DNA of 64,000 bases from the NCBI RefSeq assembly GCF_009932555.1, contig NZ_BLJO01000001.1, forward strand, positions 498,472-562,471, written 5' to 3'. Each line of letters starts with the position of its first letter. Within the stretch, counting starts at the first letter, position 1. Shown here in pieces: positions 35,123 to 42,762 of this stretch. Source of the DNA: Steroidobacter agaridevorans (GTDB lineage: Bacteria > Pseudomonadota > Gammaproteobacteria > Steroidobacterales > Steroidobacteraceae). The translations under genes were made by a program, and so were the position numbers. The notes beneath the pieces were generated by a model that saw nothing but the letters and a program-made list of their open reading frames with translations, did not search any database and was not told the origin of the DNA.

Positions 35123-36280
35123 TCAAATTCGCGTGCGGGGCGCGATATTCCCCTGGACGATGTTTTCGATCACGCGCTCCGCGCCTTGCAGGCTGTCATC
35201 GTAGACCGGTGTTTCGTACACCGGGCGTGCACGAACATCCGCAGCGAGCAACGGCCCGCTGCCATCGCTGGTTTCGATACGAACCTGCATCGAGAGCCCA
35301 AGCCGCAGCGGATGCGCGGCGAACTGAGCTGTGTCGAGCTCGATGCGCACCGGCACTCGCTGCACGATCTTGACCCAGTTACCTGTCGCGTTCTGCGGCG
35401 GCAGCAACGCAAATGCACTGCCGGTGCCTGCGGCCAGTCCCACGACTCGTCCGGTGTACACGACCTCGTCCCCGTAGAAATCCGCCGTGAGCGTCGCCGG
35501 TTGGCCGATACGCACATCGACCAGCTGCCCTTCCTTGAGGTTCGCTTCGACCCACACCTGCGCGAGCGGCACGATCGTCAGCATCGAGGTGGCCAGATCG
35601 ACGCGCTGCCCGAGTTGCACCGAACGACGCGCCACATAGCCATCGATCGGCGCGATGACCCGGGTCCGCTCCAAATTGACGTACGCGTCGCGAAATTGCG
35701 CCTTGGCTCGCAACACGCGGGGATGTGTGGCTTCGGTGGTGTTTTCAATGAGCGCGCGACTGGCCGCCCATCGCTGCACGGCGGACTCGACCGCGGCCTG
35801 CGCGGCTTCGACTCCCGAGTGAGCATGCGCCAACTCCTCTTGCGAGATCGATCCACTCTTGGTTTCCAAACGGCGCTGCAGATCGAGTTGCCGCTGCAGC
35901 AACTCGACGCGGCGTAGCTTCACCTCGGCAGCGAGCGCGGACACACCGTCGAACAGTTGCTGCACTTCACGCACCGTGCCGGCGAGATTCGCTTCGGCTG
36001 CTTGCAACGCCAGTGTCGCATCGGTCGCATCTATCTCGATGACCACTTGACCGCGCTGGACACGATCTGTGTTGTCGGCATGAATCGCAACAACGGTACC
36101 CGCAACACGCGAAGTGAGCTGGACCTGGTTGCCATGCACGTAAGCATTGTCAGTAAATACTTCTTTGGCCCCGCGAGCGATGAAGAACGCCGCTGCGGCC
36201 GCGACCATCACGGCGGCGGCGCCCACCAGCACGATCCGTCGCCTGCCCACCGTAGAATCTGAAAGCGGAGAATCGCTCAT
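35123..36280 (-). CDS. HlyD/EmrA-family membrane fusion protein
   Basis: A 385-residue periplasmic adaptor anchored by one N-terminal helix (IVLVGAAAVMVAAAAAFFIA). Lipoyl-like halves flank a coiled-coil hairpin: NAYVHGNQVQLTSRVAGTV, the long helical stretch of about 80-190, and VIAPIDGYVARRSVQLGQRV. The PPQNATGNWVKIVQRVPVRI segment is a hallmark of EmrA proteins that partner DHA2 transporters. ATG 36280 with AGGA eight bases upstream is preferred over TTG 36295. It links the inner membrane MFS pump to the outer membrane factor. Confidence 0.92.
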   Translation of the reverse strand: MSDSPLSDSTVGRRRIVLVGAAAVMVAAAAAFFIARGAKEVFTDNAYVHGNQVQLTSRVAGTVVAIHADNTDRVQRGQVVIEIDATDATLALQAAEANLAGTVREVQQLFDGVSALAAEVKLRRVELLQRQLDLQRRLETKSGSISQEELAHAHSGVEAAQAAVESAVQRWAASRALIENTTEATHPRVLRAKAQFRDAYVNLERTRVIAPIDGYVARRSVQLGQRVDLATSMLTIVPLAQVWVEANLKEGQLVDVRIGQPATLTADFYGDEVVYTGRVVGLAAGTGSAFALLPPQNATGNWVKIVQRVPVRIELDTAQFAAHPLRLGLSMQVRIETSDGSGPLLAADVRARPVYETPVYDDSLQGAERVIENIVQGNIAPRTRI

Positions 36281-36295
36281 GGAAACATCCTGCAA

Positions 36296-37720
36296 TTAAA
36301 GAGTCGCCGCCTCGAAGCCGCCGCCGAGCGCTTTGAATGTCAGTGCGAGACTGACCAACTGTTGCTCACGCGCCTGTACGTTCAGTGCCTGTCGTGCCTG
36401 CAAGGCGTTTTCAGCAATGAGTACTGCGATGTAATTGGCGAGACCGTTGCGATAGCGCTCGAGGGTGAGCTGATATGCTTCATCCGCAGAGAGCAGTGCG
36501 GCGTTCACTGGCGTCAATGCTTCTGTGGATTTTGTGAGACCTGTAAGTGCGTCGGCAGCCTCGCGTATCGCGGTGAGCACCGTCGCGTTATAAGCCTCGA
36601 CGGCAATGTCGTACTCCGCAGAGCGCGCATCCAAGCGTGCACGCAACCGTCCGCCATCGAACAAGGGAAGGTGCACGGCCGCGCCTGCGGACCAGGCTCG
36701 GTTCGTGCCTGAGAAGAAGTCAGTCGGCGCCAACGCGTCGAGCCCTATCAGAGCGAACAGATTCACGTTAGGCAGGAAATCGGCACGTGCGACCTGAACG
36801 TTCCTGGCGGCCACTGTGACTCGTTGACGGCTCGCAACGATGTCCGGCCGGCGGCCGAGCAGATCCGCCGGAACGATCTGCGGCAACTCCGGCATCGCAT
36901 ACGAAAATCCGAGAGGTGATCCCAGCGCGCCTGCCCGCTCCGGCCCGCTGCCCAACAGCGCAGCGAGTTGGTTCCTGAGCAGTTGCACCGCATGCTCCAT
37001 ACGCACGACATCCGCTTGTGCGATCTCGGCCTCGCTCTGCGCCTGTTTGACGCTGACCAGTACATCGAGACCGGCCCGCTCACGGTCCTGCACGAGATCG
37101 AGCAGATGTTGCCTGCGCTTCAAGCCGGACTGTGCGATCTCGAGTTGACTGAGCGCCGCTCGCAGCCGCACGTAAGTCGATGTAACGGCCGTTGCCAGGA
37201 CGTTACGCGCATCGGACGCTTCCGCTTCGATGGCGACCGCTTCGCTCAGAGCAGCAGTAAAAGCCGCGCGGTTCCGCTGCCAGAAGTCGAACTCATAACT
37301 GAAGTTCAAAGTCATGCGTGCAGCATCGACGGTAGGTCGCTCGATTCCCGGCGGTCGCACAGCCGTATCGAACGGCTCGAGACGCGTAAGATCCGCGTTA
37401 GCCGACAGCTGCGGATACAGCCGCCCTCCGGTCTCGCGCGCGATTGCGTCCGCGCGAAGAACTCTGGACTGCGCAATTCGGATCGATGGGTGCCCCGTCA
37501 ACGCCTCGACGACCAATCTGTCCAGCGCGGGATCTGCAAACTCCTGCCACCATGAGCTCGTCGGCCAATGCGCGCCGACGCTGCTCGCCGCCTGCAACGA
37601 TGCTGTGGGCACTTCGTCGAAGGTGGCTGCCTGCTGGCGAACGCCCGGCGTGGCGCAACCGCTCGTGACTGCGAGGACCGAGGCCCAGACGATGCAAAAG
37701 CGGGCAATCATGCAAAGCAT
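36296..37720 (-). CDS. NodT-family outer membrane efflux lipoprotein
   Basis: A 474-residue OMF protein (471 if ATG 37711 is used). The lipobox VTSGC is followed by the TolC-type double repeat: AQSRVLRADAIARETGGRLY, DFWQRNRAAFTAALSEAVAI, then GRRPDIVASRQRVTVAARNV, DFLPNVNLFALIGLDAL, and VHLPLFDGGRLRARLDARSA. It forms the outer membrane channel of the pump and is first in the OMF-MFP-MFS operon. Two 18-bp TetR-type operators (37732-37749, 37765-37782) lie in its promoter gap, so the pump should be induced when the neighbouring TetR protein binds its ligand. Confidence 0.92.
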   Translation of the reverse strand: MLCMIARFCIVWASVLAVTSGCATPGVRQQAATFDEVPTASLQAASSVGAHWPTSSWWQEFADPALDRLVVEALTGHPSIRIAQSRVLRADAIARETGGRLYPQLSANADLTRLEPFDTAVRPPGIERPTVDAARMTLNFSYEFDFWQRNRAAFTAALSEAVAIEAEASDARNVLATAVTSTYVRLRAALSQLEIAQSGLKRRQHLLDLVQDRERAGLDVLVSVKQAQSEAEIAQADVVRMEHAVQLLRNQLAALLGSGPERAGALGSPLGFSYAMPELPQIVPADLLGRRPDIVASRQRVTVAARNVQVARADFLPNVNLFALIGLDALAPTDFFSGTNRAWSAGAAVHLPLFDGGRLRARLDARSAEYDIAVEAYNATVLTAIREAADALTGLTKSTEALTPVNAALLSADEAYQLTLERYRNGLANYIAVLIAENALQARQALNVQAREQQLVSLALTFKALGGGFEAATL

Positions 37721-37731
37721 CCGATATTCTA

Positions 37732-37749
37732 TGGTACGGTACCGTACCG
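37732..37749. promoter_or_regulatory. TetR-type operator 1
   Basis: TGGTACGGTACCGTACCG, containing the perfect 16-bp palindrome GGTACGGTACCGTACC (37733-37748), 12 bases before the pump operon start. It belongs to a family of four sites with consensus TGGTA(C/A)-N6/7-CGTACCA around the tetR gene. Confidence 0.8.
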
Positions 37750-37764
37750 TCCCTGCAGATCCTA

Positions 37765-37782
37765 TGGTAATGCTCCGTACCA
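37765..37782. promoter_or_regulatory. TetR-type operator 2
   Basis: TGGTAATGCTCCGTACCA shares both arms with the other three copies. Its start is 33 bp from operator 1, three helix turns, and 31 bases from the tetR stop codon side of the gap. Confidence 0.78.
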
Positions 37783-37812
37783 GGTCAAGGGACCTATCTC
37801 AGACTTGCTGGC

Positions 37813-38478
37813 TCAGGCCTTACGCGTACTGACGATGCCGTGCAGTAACGTTGCGACGGCCTTGGAGACGAACGCCTGCAGTTCATCCGGTCGCGGAGCC
37901 GGACGGATACGCAAGATGACGGCCAGATGAAGATTGCCGCGGATCATTCCAACGAACTGGTCAGCGGCGGCGTGGCAATCGGCGACATCGATTTCCTTCG
38001 CCCGCTTCCGCTGCTCCAGCACTTCGGCGAGCTTGTTCGCCACCAGCCCCGGGCCACTGTCGTAAAACAACTTCGCGAGGGCCGGAAAACGCACGCCTTC
38101 CGACACGATGATGCGATAGAGATTCAATCCGGTGGGCGTCGACAGCACTTCGGCCAGCCCAATCCCAAAGTCGAACAGCGTTTCCTGCAAGCTCTTCGAC
38201 TCGTCCATTCCAGATGCGAGCGTGCCGAGCGCGGTGTTCAGATTGTCTCGCACGATCGCGGCGAACAGCCCTTCTTTGCCGCCGAACTCGCCGTATATGT
38301 CGCGTTTCGAGCCACCCGCCTCGGCGATGATCGCATCGATGCTGGCGCCGGCGTAGCCGTGCTTGAAGAACATCTTGGCCGCGACGCGCAGGATTTCCGC
38401 AGAACGCGCGCGGCCAGCGGCGGAAGCGCGCGTCTTGCCAACCGCTCGGGCGGACGTTTTCATTTTCGTGGTCGACAT
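37813..38478 (-). CDS. TetR/AcrR-family repressor
   Basis: A 221-residue regulator with a basic N-terminal tail and a TetR helix-turn-helix (RVAAKMFFKHGYAGASIDAI, IAEAGGSKRDIYGEFGGKEG, about 28-75), then a ligand-binding domain (DFGIGLAEVLSTPTGLNLYR). ATG 38478 has GGGAG seven bases upstream. It lies between two pairs of matching 18-bp operators: 37732-37782, before the pump operon, and 38494-38543, in the gap shared with the aceE-like gene. It should repress the pump, itself and the E1 gene, and be released by a small hydrophobic ligand (inference from operator placement). Confidence 0.92.
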   Translation of the reverse strand: MSTTKMKTSARAVGKTRASAAGRARSAEILRVAAKMFFKHGYAGASIDAIIAEAGGSKRDIYGEFGGKEGLFAAIVRDNLNTALGTLASGMDESKSLQETLFDFGIGLAEVLSTPTGLNLYRIIVSEGVRFPALAKLFYDSGPGLVANKLAEVLEQRKRAKEIDVADCHAAADQFVGMIRGNLHLAVILRIRPAPRPDELQAFVSKAVATLLHGIVSTRKA

Positions 38479-38493
38479 GACGGCACTCCCTCT

Positions 38494-38511
38494 TGGTACT
38501 ACCCCGTACCA
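38494..38511. promoter_or_regulatory. TetR-type operator 3
   Basis: TGGTACTACCCCGTACCA, 16 bases upstream of the tetR start codon. The arms TGGTA and GTACCA are identical to operators 2 and 4. Position suits autorepression. Confidence 0.82.
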
Positions 38512-38525
38512 GTGTGCGAATGATA

Positions 38526-38543
38526 TGGTAACGTATCGTACCA
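38526..38543. promoter_or_regulatory. TetR-type operator 4
   Basis: TGGTAACGTATCGTACCA, starting 32 bp from operator 3 and ending 29 bases before the TTG start of the aceE-like gene. It would cover or abut the aceE-like promoter, linking this gene to the TetR regulon. Confidence 0.82.
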
Positions 38544-38572
38544 CAGTGGCTCGCAGCGAGCGGAGCAGCACC

Positions 38573-41245
38573 TTGAATACCGTCGCAACTCCGGCAACCG
38601 ACGTCGATACCCAGGAGACTCAAGAGTGGCTCGATGCCTACGACAATGTCCTAGAGCATGAGGGTCGCGAACGCGGTCACTTCTTGATCGACGCCCTCTT
38701 GCAACGTGATGCGGCCCTGCACGGCGATCGACGCACCGTGGTCACAACGCCGTACGTCAACACGATCGCAGCGGAGAGCCAAGGCGATTATCCAGGCAAG
38801 CTCGATATCGAACGTCGCATCAGCGCCTGCATCCGCTGGAATGCAATGGTCACCGTGCTGCGCGCAGGAAAGCACTCGAATGTCGGCGGACACATCGCAA
38901 CCTACGCTTCGGCCGCCGTGCTCTACGACGTAGGCTTCAATCATTTCTTCAGAGCGCGGACCCGGGAGTTCGGCGGCGACTTGCTTTATCTGCAAGGGCA
39001 CTCCGCTCCAGGCTTTTACGCGCGCGCCTTTCTGGAAGGACGCATCAACGCAACCCAGCTCGACAATTTCCGCAGGGAGGCCGGTCGCGATGGCTTGTCC
39101 TCCTACCCTCATCCGCGGCTCATGCCGCAGTTCTGGCAATTCCCCACGGTCTCGATGGGACTGGGACCGATCACGGCGGCTTACCAGGCGCGTTTCATGC
39201 GCTATCTGGAACTGCGTGGACTGCTCGCGCCTCAGAATCGGAAGATCTGGGCCTTTCTTGGTGACGGCGAGATGGATCAACCCGAATCGCTGGCCGCGAT
39301 CTCATTTGGCGGACGGGAGAAGCTCGACAATCTCATCTTCGTCGTGAACTGCAATCTGCAACGACTGGACGGCCCGGTGCGCGGCAACGGCAAAATCATG
39401 CAGGAGCTCGAGGCCGTATTCCGCGCGGCCGGCTGGAACGTGCTCAAGGTCGTTTGGGGTAGCGGCTGGGATGCACTGTTGAACCGTGACAGCAGCGGGT
39501 TATTGCGCCAACGAATGCTGGAATGCACGGATGGCGACTATCAAACCTTCAAGTCGCAGAACGGCGCCTATGTCCGGCAGCATTTCTTCGGCAAGTATCC
39601 AGAGCTGCTCGAGCTGGTGAAAGACCTGTCCGACGATGAGATCTGGGCGCTGGAGCGCGGTGGCCACGATCCGCGCAAGGTGTATGCAGCCTATTCGGCA
39701 GCCATGCGCCACATCGGGCAACCGACGGTGATTCTCGCGAAAACGGTCAAGGGCTTCGGCATGGGCGAAGCTGGCGAGGGCCTGAACGTCAATCATCAGC
39801 TCAAAAAGATGGGGCCAGAGGCAGTCAGAGCGTTTCGCGACCGTTTCGCACTGCCGGTGCCGGACGATCAGCTGAGCGAGATGCCCTATCTGAAGCTGGA
39901 TCCGAACAGCGACGACGCACAATACTTCACTGCGCGCCGTGCCCTGCTCGGCGGCCCCCTGCCCGCGCGATCGTCAGCTCACGATCCGATCGAGATTCCG
40001 GAGCCAGCGATCTTCGACAGTCAGCTGCAAGGCACGGACGGCCGCGAGATCTCGACGACGATGGCCTTCGTGCGCATTCTCAGCGCCCTGCTCAAGGACC
40101 CACGCGTCAGCAAGCGAATCGTGCCGATCGTTCCCGATGAATCGCGCACGTTCGGAATGGAAGGCATGTTCCGCCAGATCGGCATTCACTCGCATGTCGG
40201 CCAGCTCTACACGCCGCAAGACGCGGGTCAGCTCAGCTACTACAAGGAAGCGAAGGATGGACAGATCCTGCAGGAAGGCATCAACGAGTCCGGCGCCATG
40301 TCCTCATGGATCGCGGCTGCCACGTCCTACAGCAATCACGGCCTGGCGATGCTGCCGTTCTACATCTTCTATTCCATGTTCGGCATGCAGCGCGTGGGCG
40401 ACCTGGCCTGGGCTGCTGCCGACTGTCGCGCTCGCGGCTTCCTGCTCGGCGCGACTGCGGGTCGCACGACTCTGATGGGAGAAGGACTGCAACACGCGGA
40501 CGGCCACAGCCACGTCTTTTCGTCAGTCATCCCCTCATGCTTATCGTATGACCCGACGTTCGCATACGAGCTCGCCGTGATCGTGCAAGGCGGCCTCGAG
40601 CGCATGTATCGCGACAACGAGGATGTTTTCTACTACATCACGCTGCTGAACGAGAACTACGTGCACCCGCCGATGCCCCAAGGAGCACGCGAAGGTATCC
40701 TGAAAGGGCTTTACTTGTTACAACCTGCCGCTGACTCGAGCTCCAGTTGCACGGTCCAGCTGATGGGCAGCGGCTCCATTCTGCGCGAGGCCCTCGCCGC
40801 CGCGGACTTGCTTGCAAAGGACTTCGGTGTCGCCAGCAACGTATGGAGCGCCACGAGCTACACCGAACTGCGTCGGGAAGGAATGGAGATCGAGCGCTGG
40901 AACATGTTGCATCCGCAGGCCGCTCCGCGCGTCAGCTATGTGCAACAGTGCTTCGCTTCGCACCCCGGCCCTATTGTCGCGGCGAGCGACTATATGAGAA
41001 TCGTCGCGGATCAGATTCGACCATTCTTGCCAGAGCGCCGCTTTGTCTCCTTAGGCACGGACGGCTACGGCCGCTCCGATACGCGCGAGGCGCTCCGCAG
41101 ATTCTTCGAGGTGGATCGACACTACATCGCCGTCGCTGCACTCAAAACGCTCGCGGATGAGGGACGCATAGCCGCAAGTCGGGTGAGCGAGGCGATCGAA
41201 CGATACGGCATCGAGGTCGAAACGCCCGGCGCGACAGCGGTGTGA
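38573..41245 (+). CDS. aceE: Pyruvate dehydrogenase E1 component, homodimeric AceE type (orphan copy)
   Basis: An 890-residue protein, full length for AceE (E. coli 887). The thiamine diphosphate motif runs from GDG (230-232) to NCN (259-261); H408 in GEGLNVNHQLKKM aligns with the E. coli active-site loop histidine. FGMEGMFRQIGI, QEGINESGAMSSW, GEGLQHADGHSHV and TDGYGRSDTREALRRFFEVD are conserved. It decarboxylates pyruvate and acetylates the lipoyl group of E2. The start is TTG 38573 with GGAG seven bases before it; GTG 38546 is an alternative. No aceF or lpd follows: the next gene is convergent. Regulation by the pump TetR through operators 3-4 suggests an inducible second E1. Confidence 0.93.
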   Translation: MNTVATPATDVDTQETQEWLDAYDNVLEHEGRERGHFLIDALLQRDAALHGDRRTVVTTPYVNTIAAESQGDYPGKLDIERRISACIRWNAMVTVLRAGKHSNVGGHIATYASAAVLYDVGFNHFFRARTREFGGDLLYLQGHSAPGFYARAFLEGRINATQLDNFRREAGRDGLSSYPHPRLMPQFWQFPTVSMGLGPITAAYQARFMRYLELRGLLAPQNRKIWAFLGDGEMDQPESLAAISFGGREKLDNLIFVVNCNLQRLDGPVRGNGKIMQELEAVFRAAGWNVLKVVWGSGWDALLNRDSSGLLRQRMLECTDGDYQTFKSQNGAYVRQHFFGKYPELLELVKDLSDDEIWALERGGHDPRKVYAAYSAAMRHIGQPTVILAKTVKGFGMGEAGEGLNVNHQLKKMGPEAVRAFRDRFALPVPDDQLSEMPYLKLDPNSDDAQYFTARRALLGGPLPARSSAHDPIEIPEPAIFDSQLQGTDGREISTTMAFVRILSALLKDPRVSKRIVPIVPDESRTFGMEGMFRQIGIHSHVGQLYTPQDAGQLSYYKEAKDGQILQEGINESGAMSSWIAAATSYSNHGLAMLPFYIFYSMFGMQRVGDLAWAAADCRARGFLLGATAGRTTLMGEGLQHADGHSHVFSSVIPSCLSYDPTFAYELAVIVQGGLERMYRDNEDVFYYITLLNENYVHPPMPQGAREGILKGLYLLQPAADSSSSCTVQLMGSGSILREALAAADLLAKDFGVASNVWSATSYTELRREGMEIERWNMLHPQAAPRVSYVQQCFASHPGPIVAASDYMRIVADQIRPFLPERRFVSLGTDGYGRSDTREALRRFFEVDRHYIAVAALKTLADEGRIAASRVSEAIERYGIEVETPGATAV

Positions 41246-41249
41246 TCGA

Positions 41250-41972
41250 TCAAAGCCGGCTCGATCGCAGCAATGCCGTCACCGTGAGACGCCACTCGCT
41301 GCGATCTTTGGGAGGATGGAATGGGTTCTCGATCCTGGCCGCATGGAGAATGCGGGCGGGATAGACAATCGCCCTATTGAATTTCAACTCGCTCGCAAAA
41401 ACCGTCTCGAACAGCACGGTATCCCCATTGATATACTGTTTCTCCGGCGGCCCTTGCATTCGCATGTCGCTATTGAGCGCGAGCTGATAATTGCTGGCGT
41501 TCTGCTCCGTTATTGCTTCATATCCGGTCCGTCGATGGCGGTAGAACGCGGTTCCGGAAAATCTCGGGCCGCATAGATAGATCACCGCCGCGAACAAACT
41601 CGGGTCGGTCGAGTCGTAGTGAGGGATACACTGGATGGGCCGCAGGTCCTTGCTCGCCGTGGTCACCACGGAAAAGAAACTCGTATCGCCAGATATGACT
41701 TGCCGACTCTCCAACATGCCGTTGCGTTGAAGCGTCGGCGTAAGCCAGGCGCGGAACGAGGTCGAGAAGCTGTCGGGCATTGCAGCCCGCAGGCCAGGGT
41801 AAAGGTTGCCGCGATCCTCGGCAAAAGACTGAGCGAGGCCCAAGGCAGCAACGCCTTCGGGATCGCGCAGGACTTTGTCTATCACGCTCACTTTTAAGCC
41901 GCCCCGGCCGATACGCACCAACTCGATTTCCGCGTGGTCGTTGAATGCGAAGAGAGTCGGTCCGCCACTCAT
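41250..41972 (-). CDS. DUF6445-family protein, probable 2-oxoglutarate/Fe(II) oxygenase fold
   Basis: A 240-residue protein. PHYDSTDPSLFAAVIYLCG with H-x-D, followed by FSGTAFYRHRRTGYE and a later His (ARILHAARIENPFHP) and Arg (EWRLTVTALL), looks like the facial triad and co-substrate arginine of a 2OG-Fe(II) oxygenase fold. Members of this family often accompany TonB receptors, halogenase-like proteins and SapC, exactly as here. The ATG at 41972 follows the SapC stop by 20 bases; ribosome site weak. Last gene of the operon. Substrate and activity unproven. Confidence 0.75.
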   Translation of the reverse strand: MSGGPTLFAFNDHAEIELVRIGRGGLKVSVIDKVLRDPEGVAALGLAQSFAEDRGNLYPGLRAAMPDSFSTSFRAWLTPTLQRNGMLESRQVISGDTSFFSVVTTASKDLRPIQCIPHYDSTDPSLFAAVIYLCGPRFSGTAFYRHRRTGYEAITEQNASNYQLALNSDMRMQGPPEKQYINGDTVLFETVFASELKFNRAIVYPARILHAARIENPFHPPKDRSEWRLTVTALLRSSRL

Positions 41973-41992
41973 CGTCAGTCCCGGTGTCGTAG

Positions 41993-42736
41993 CTAGCGTG
42001 CGTTGCCCTGCCAGGCGCGACTGAGGGCAATGCGCTGGTTTTTGAGCCGAATGAGTTTGAAGATCTGTCCGCTGGCGATCATCACGGCATAGATCAGGTC
42101 GAGGTGCCCGCTCCGCCACAGGCTGTCGATCTGCGTGGCGTCGAGCTGCCTGAATTTCTCTTCGTCGAGACCGTAAAGCCCCTGGACTTGCAGCGGCGTT
42201 GCATCGTCCAACACGATGTCCAGCATAATGGGCGCAAGCAAATCGAGAGACAGCAGCGCCGCGATGAACTGCTCAGTTGCCGTTTTTCCCGCGACCAATT
42301 CGCCCAGGATCGCCAATATCTCCTTGAGATAGGCAGAGTCGGTCCCATCGGCATTCACGATCGACCGGGCGCCAGCACTATCCACGCAGGGATGATCGAG
42401 ATCGATGCACAGCACGTTTCCGGCGGACGCATCCGGCGCATCGTCCATGCCCACGTAGAACGGTTGTCGCCGTACGTTCAACGGCACGTAAGACACGTCC
42501 AGCTCCGTTCCAGACCAGAACAGATTCTCCGCAACGCCCAGTCCGCTCAGTACGTAGGGAGCGAAACGCCCCGTTTCAGGATGTTTCGCGAACACGATGG
42601 GGTATTGAGTCGCGGCTTTCCGGAACTCGCCCACGACAATCGGTATCAGGTGTTGACTGGCCGCACAGGCTTCAACACGATCCCCGCGGATCCGCAATTC
42701 ACGATGCTCGCTGCGCGATAGCTCGACCAGACGCAT
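41993..42736 (-). CDS. SapC-family protein
   Basis: A 247-residue cytosolic protein matching SapC-like proteins: HLIPIVVGEFRKAATQYPIV, FAPYVLSGLGVAENLFWSG, and FKLIRLKNQRIALSRAW at the end. The family name comes from a Campylobacter S-layer locus, but most members occur next to TonB receptors and flavin-dependent halogenase-like genes in Caulobacter, Xanthomonas and relatives. Function is unknown. It follows the halogenase-like gene by 26 bases and precedes the DUF6445 gene, in one operon. Confidence 0.85.
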   Translation of the reverse strand: MRLVELSRSEHRELRIRGDRVEACAASQHLIPIVVGEFRKAATQYPIVFAKHPETGRFAPYVLSGLGVAENLFWSGTELDVSYVPLNVRRQPFYVGMDDAPDASAGNVLCIDLDHPCVDSAGARSIVNADGTDSAYLKEILAILGELVAGKTATEQFIAALLSLDLLAPIMLDIVLDDATPLQVQGLYGLDEEKFRQLDATQIDSLWRSGHLDLIYAVMIASGQIFKLIRLKNQRIALSRAWQGNAR

Positions 42737-42762
42737 CCGTCACCCGTTCGCGATTGCTCGAT

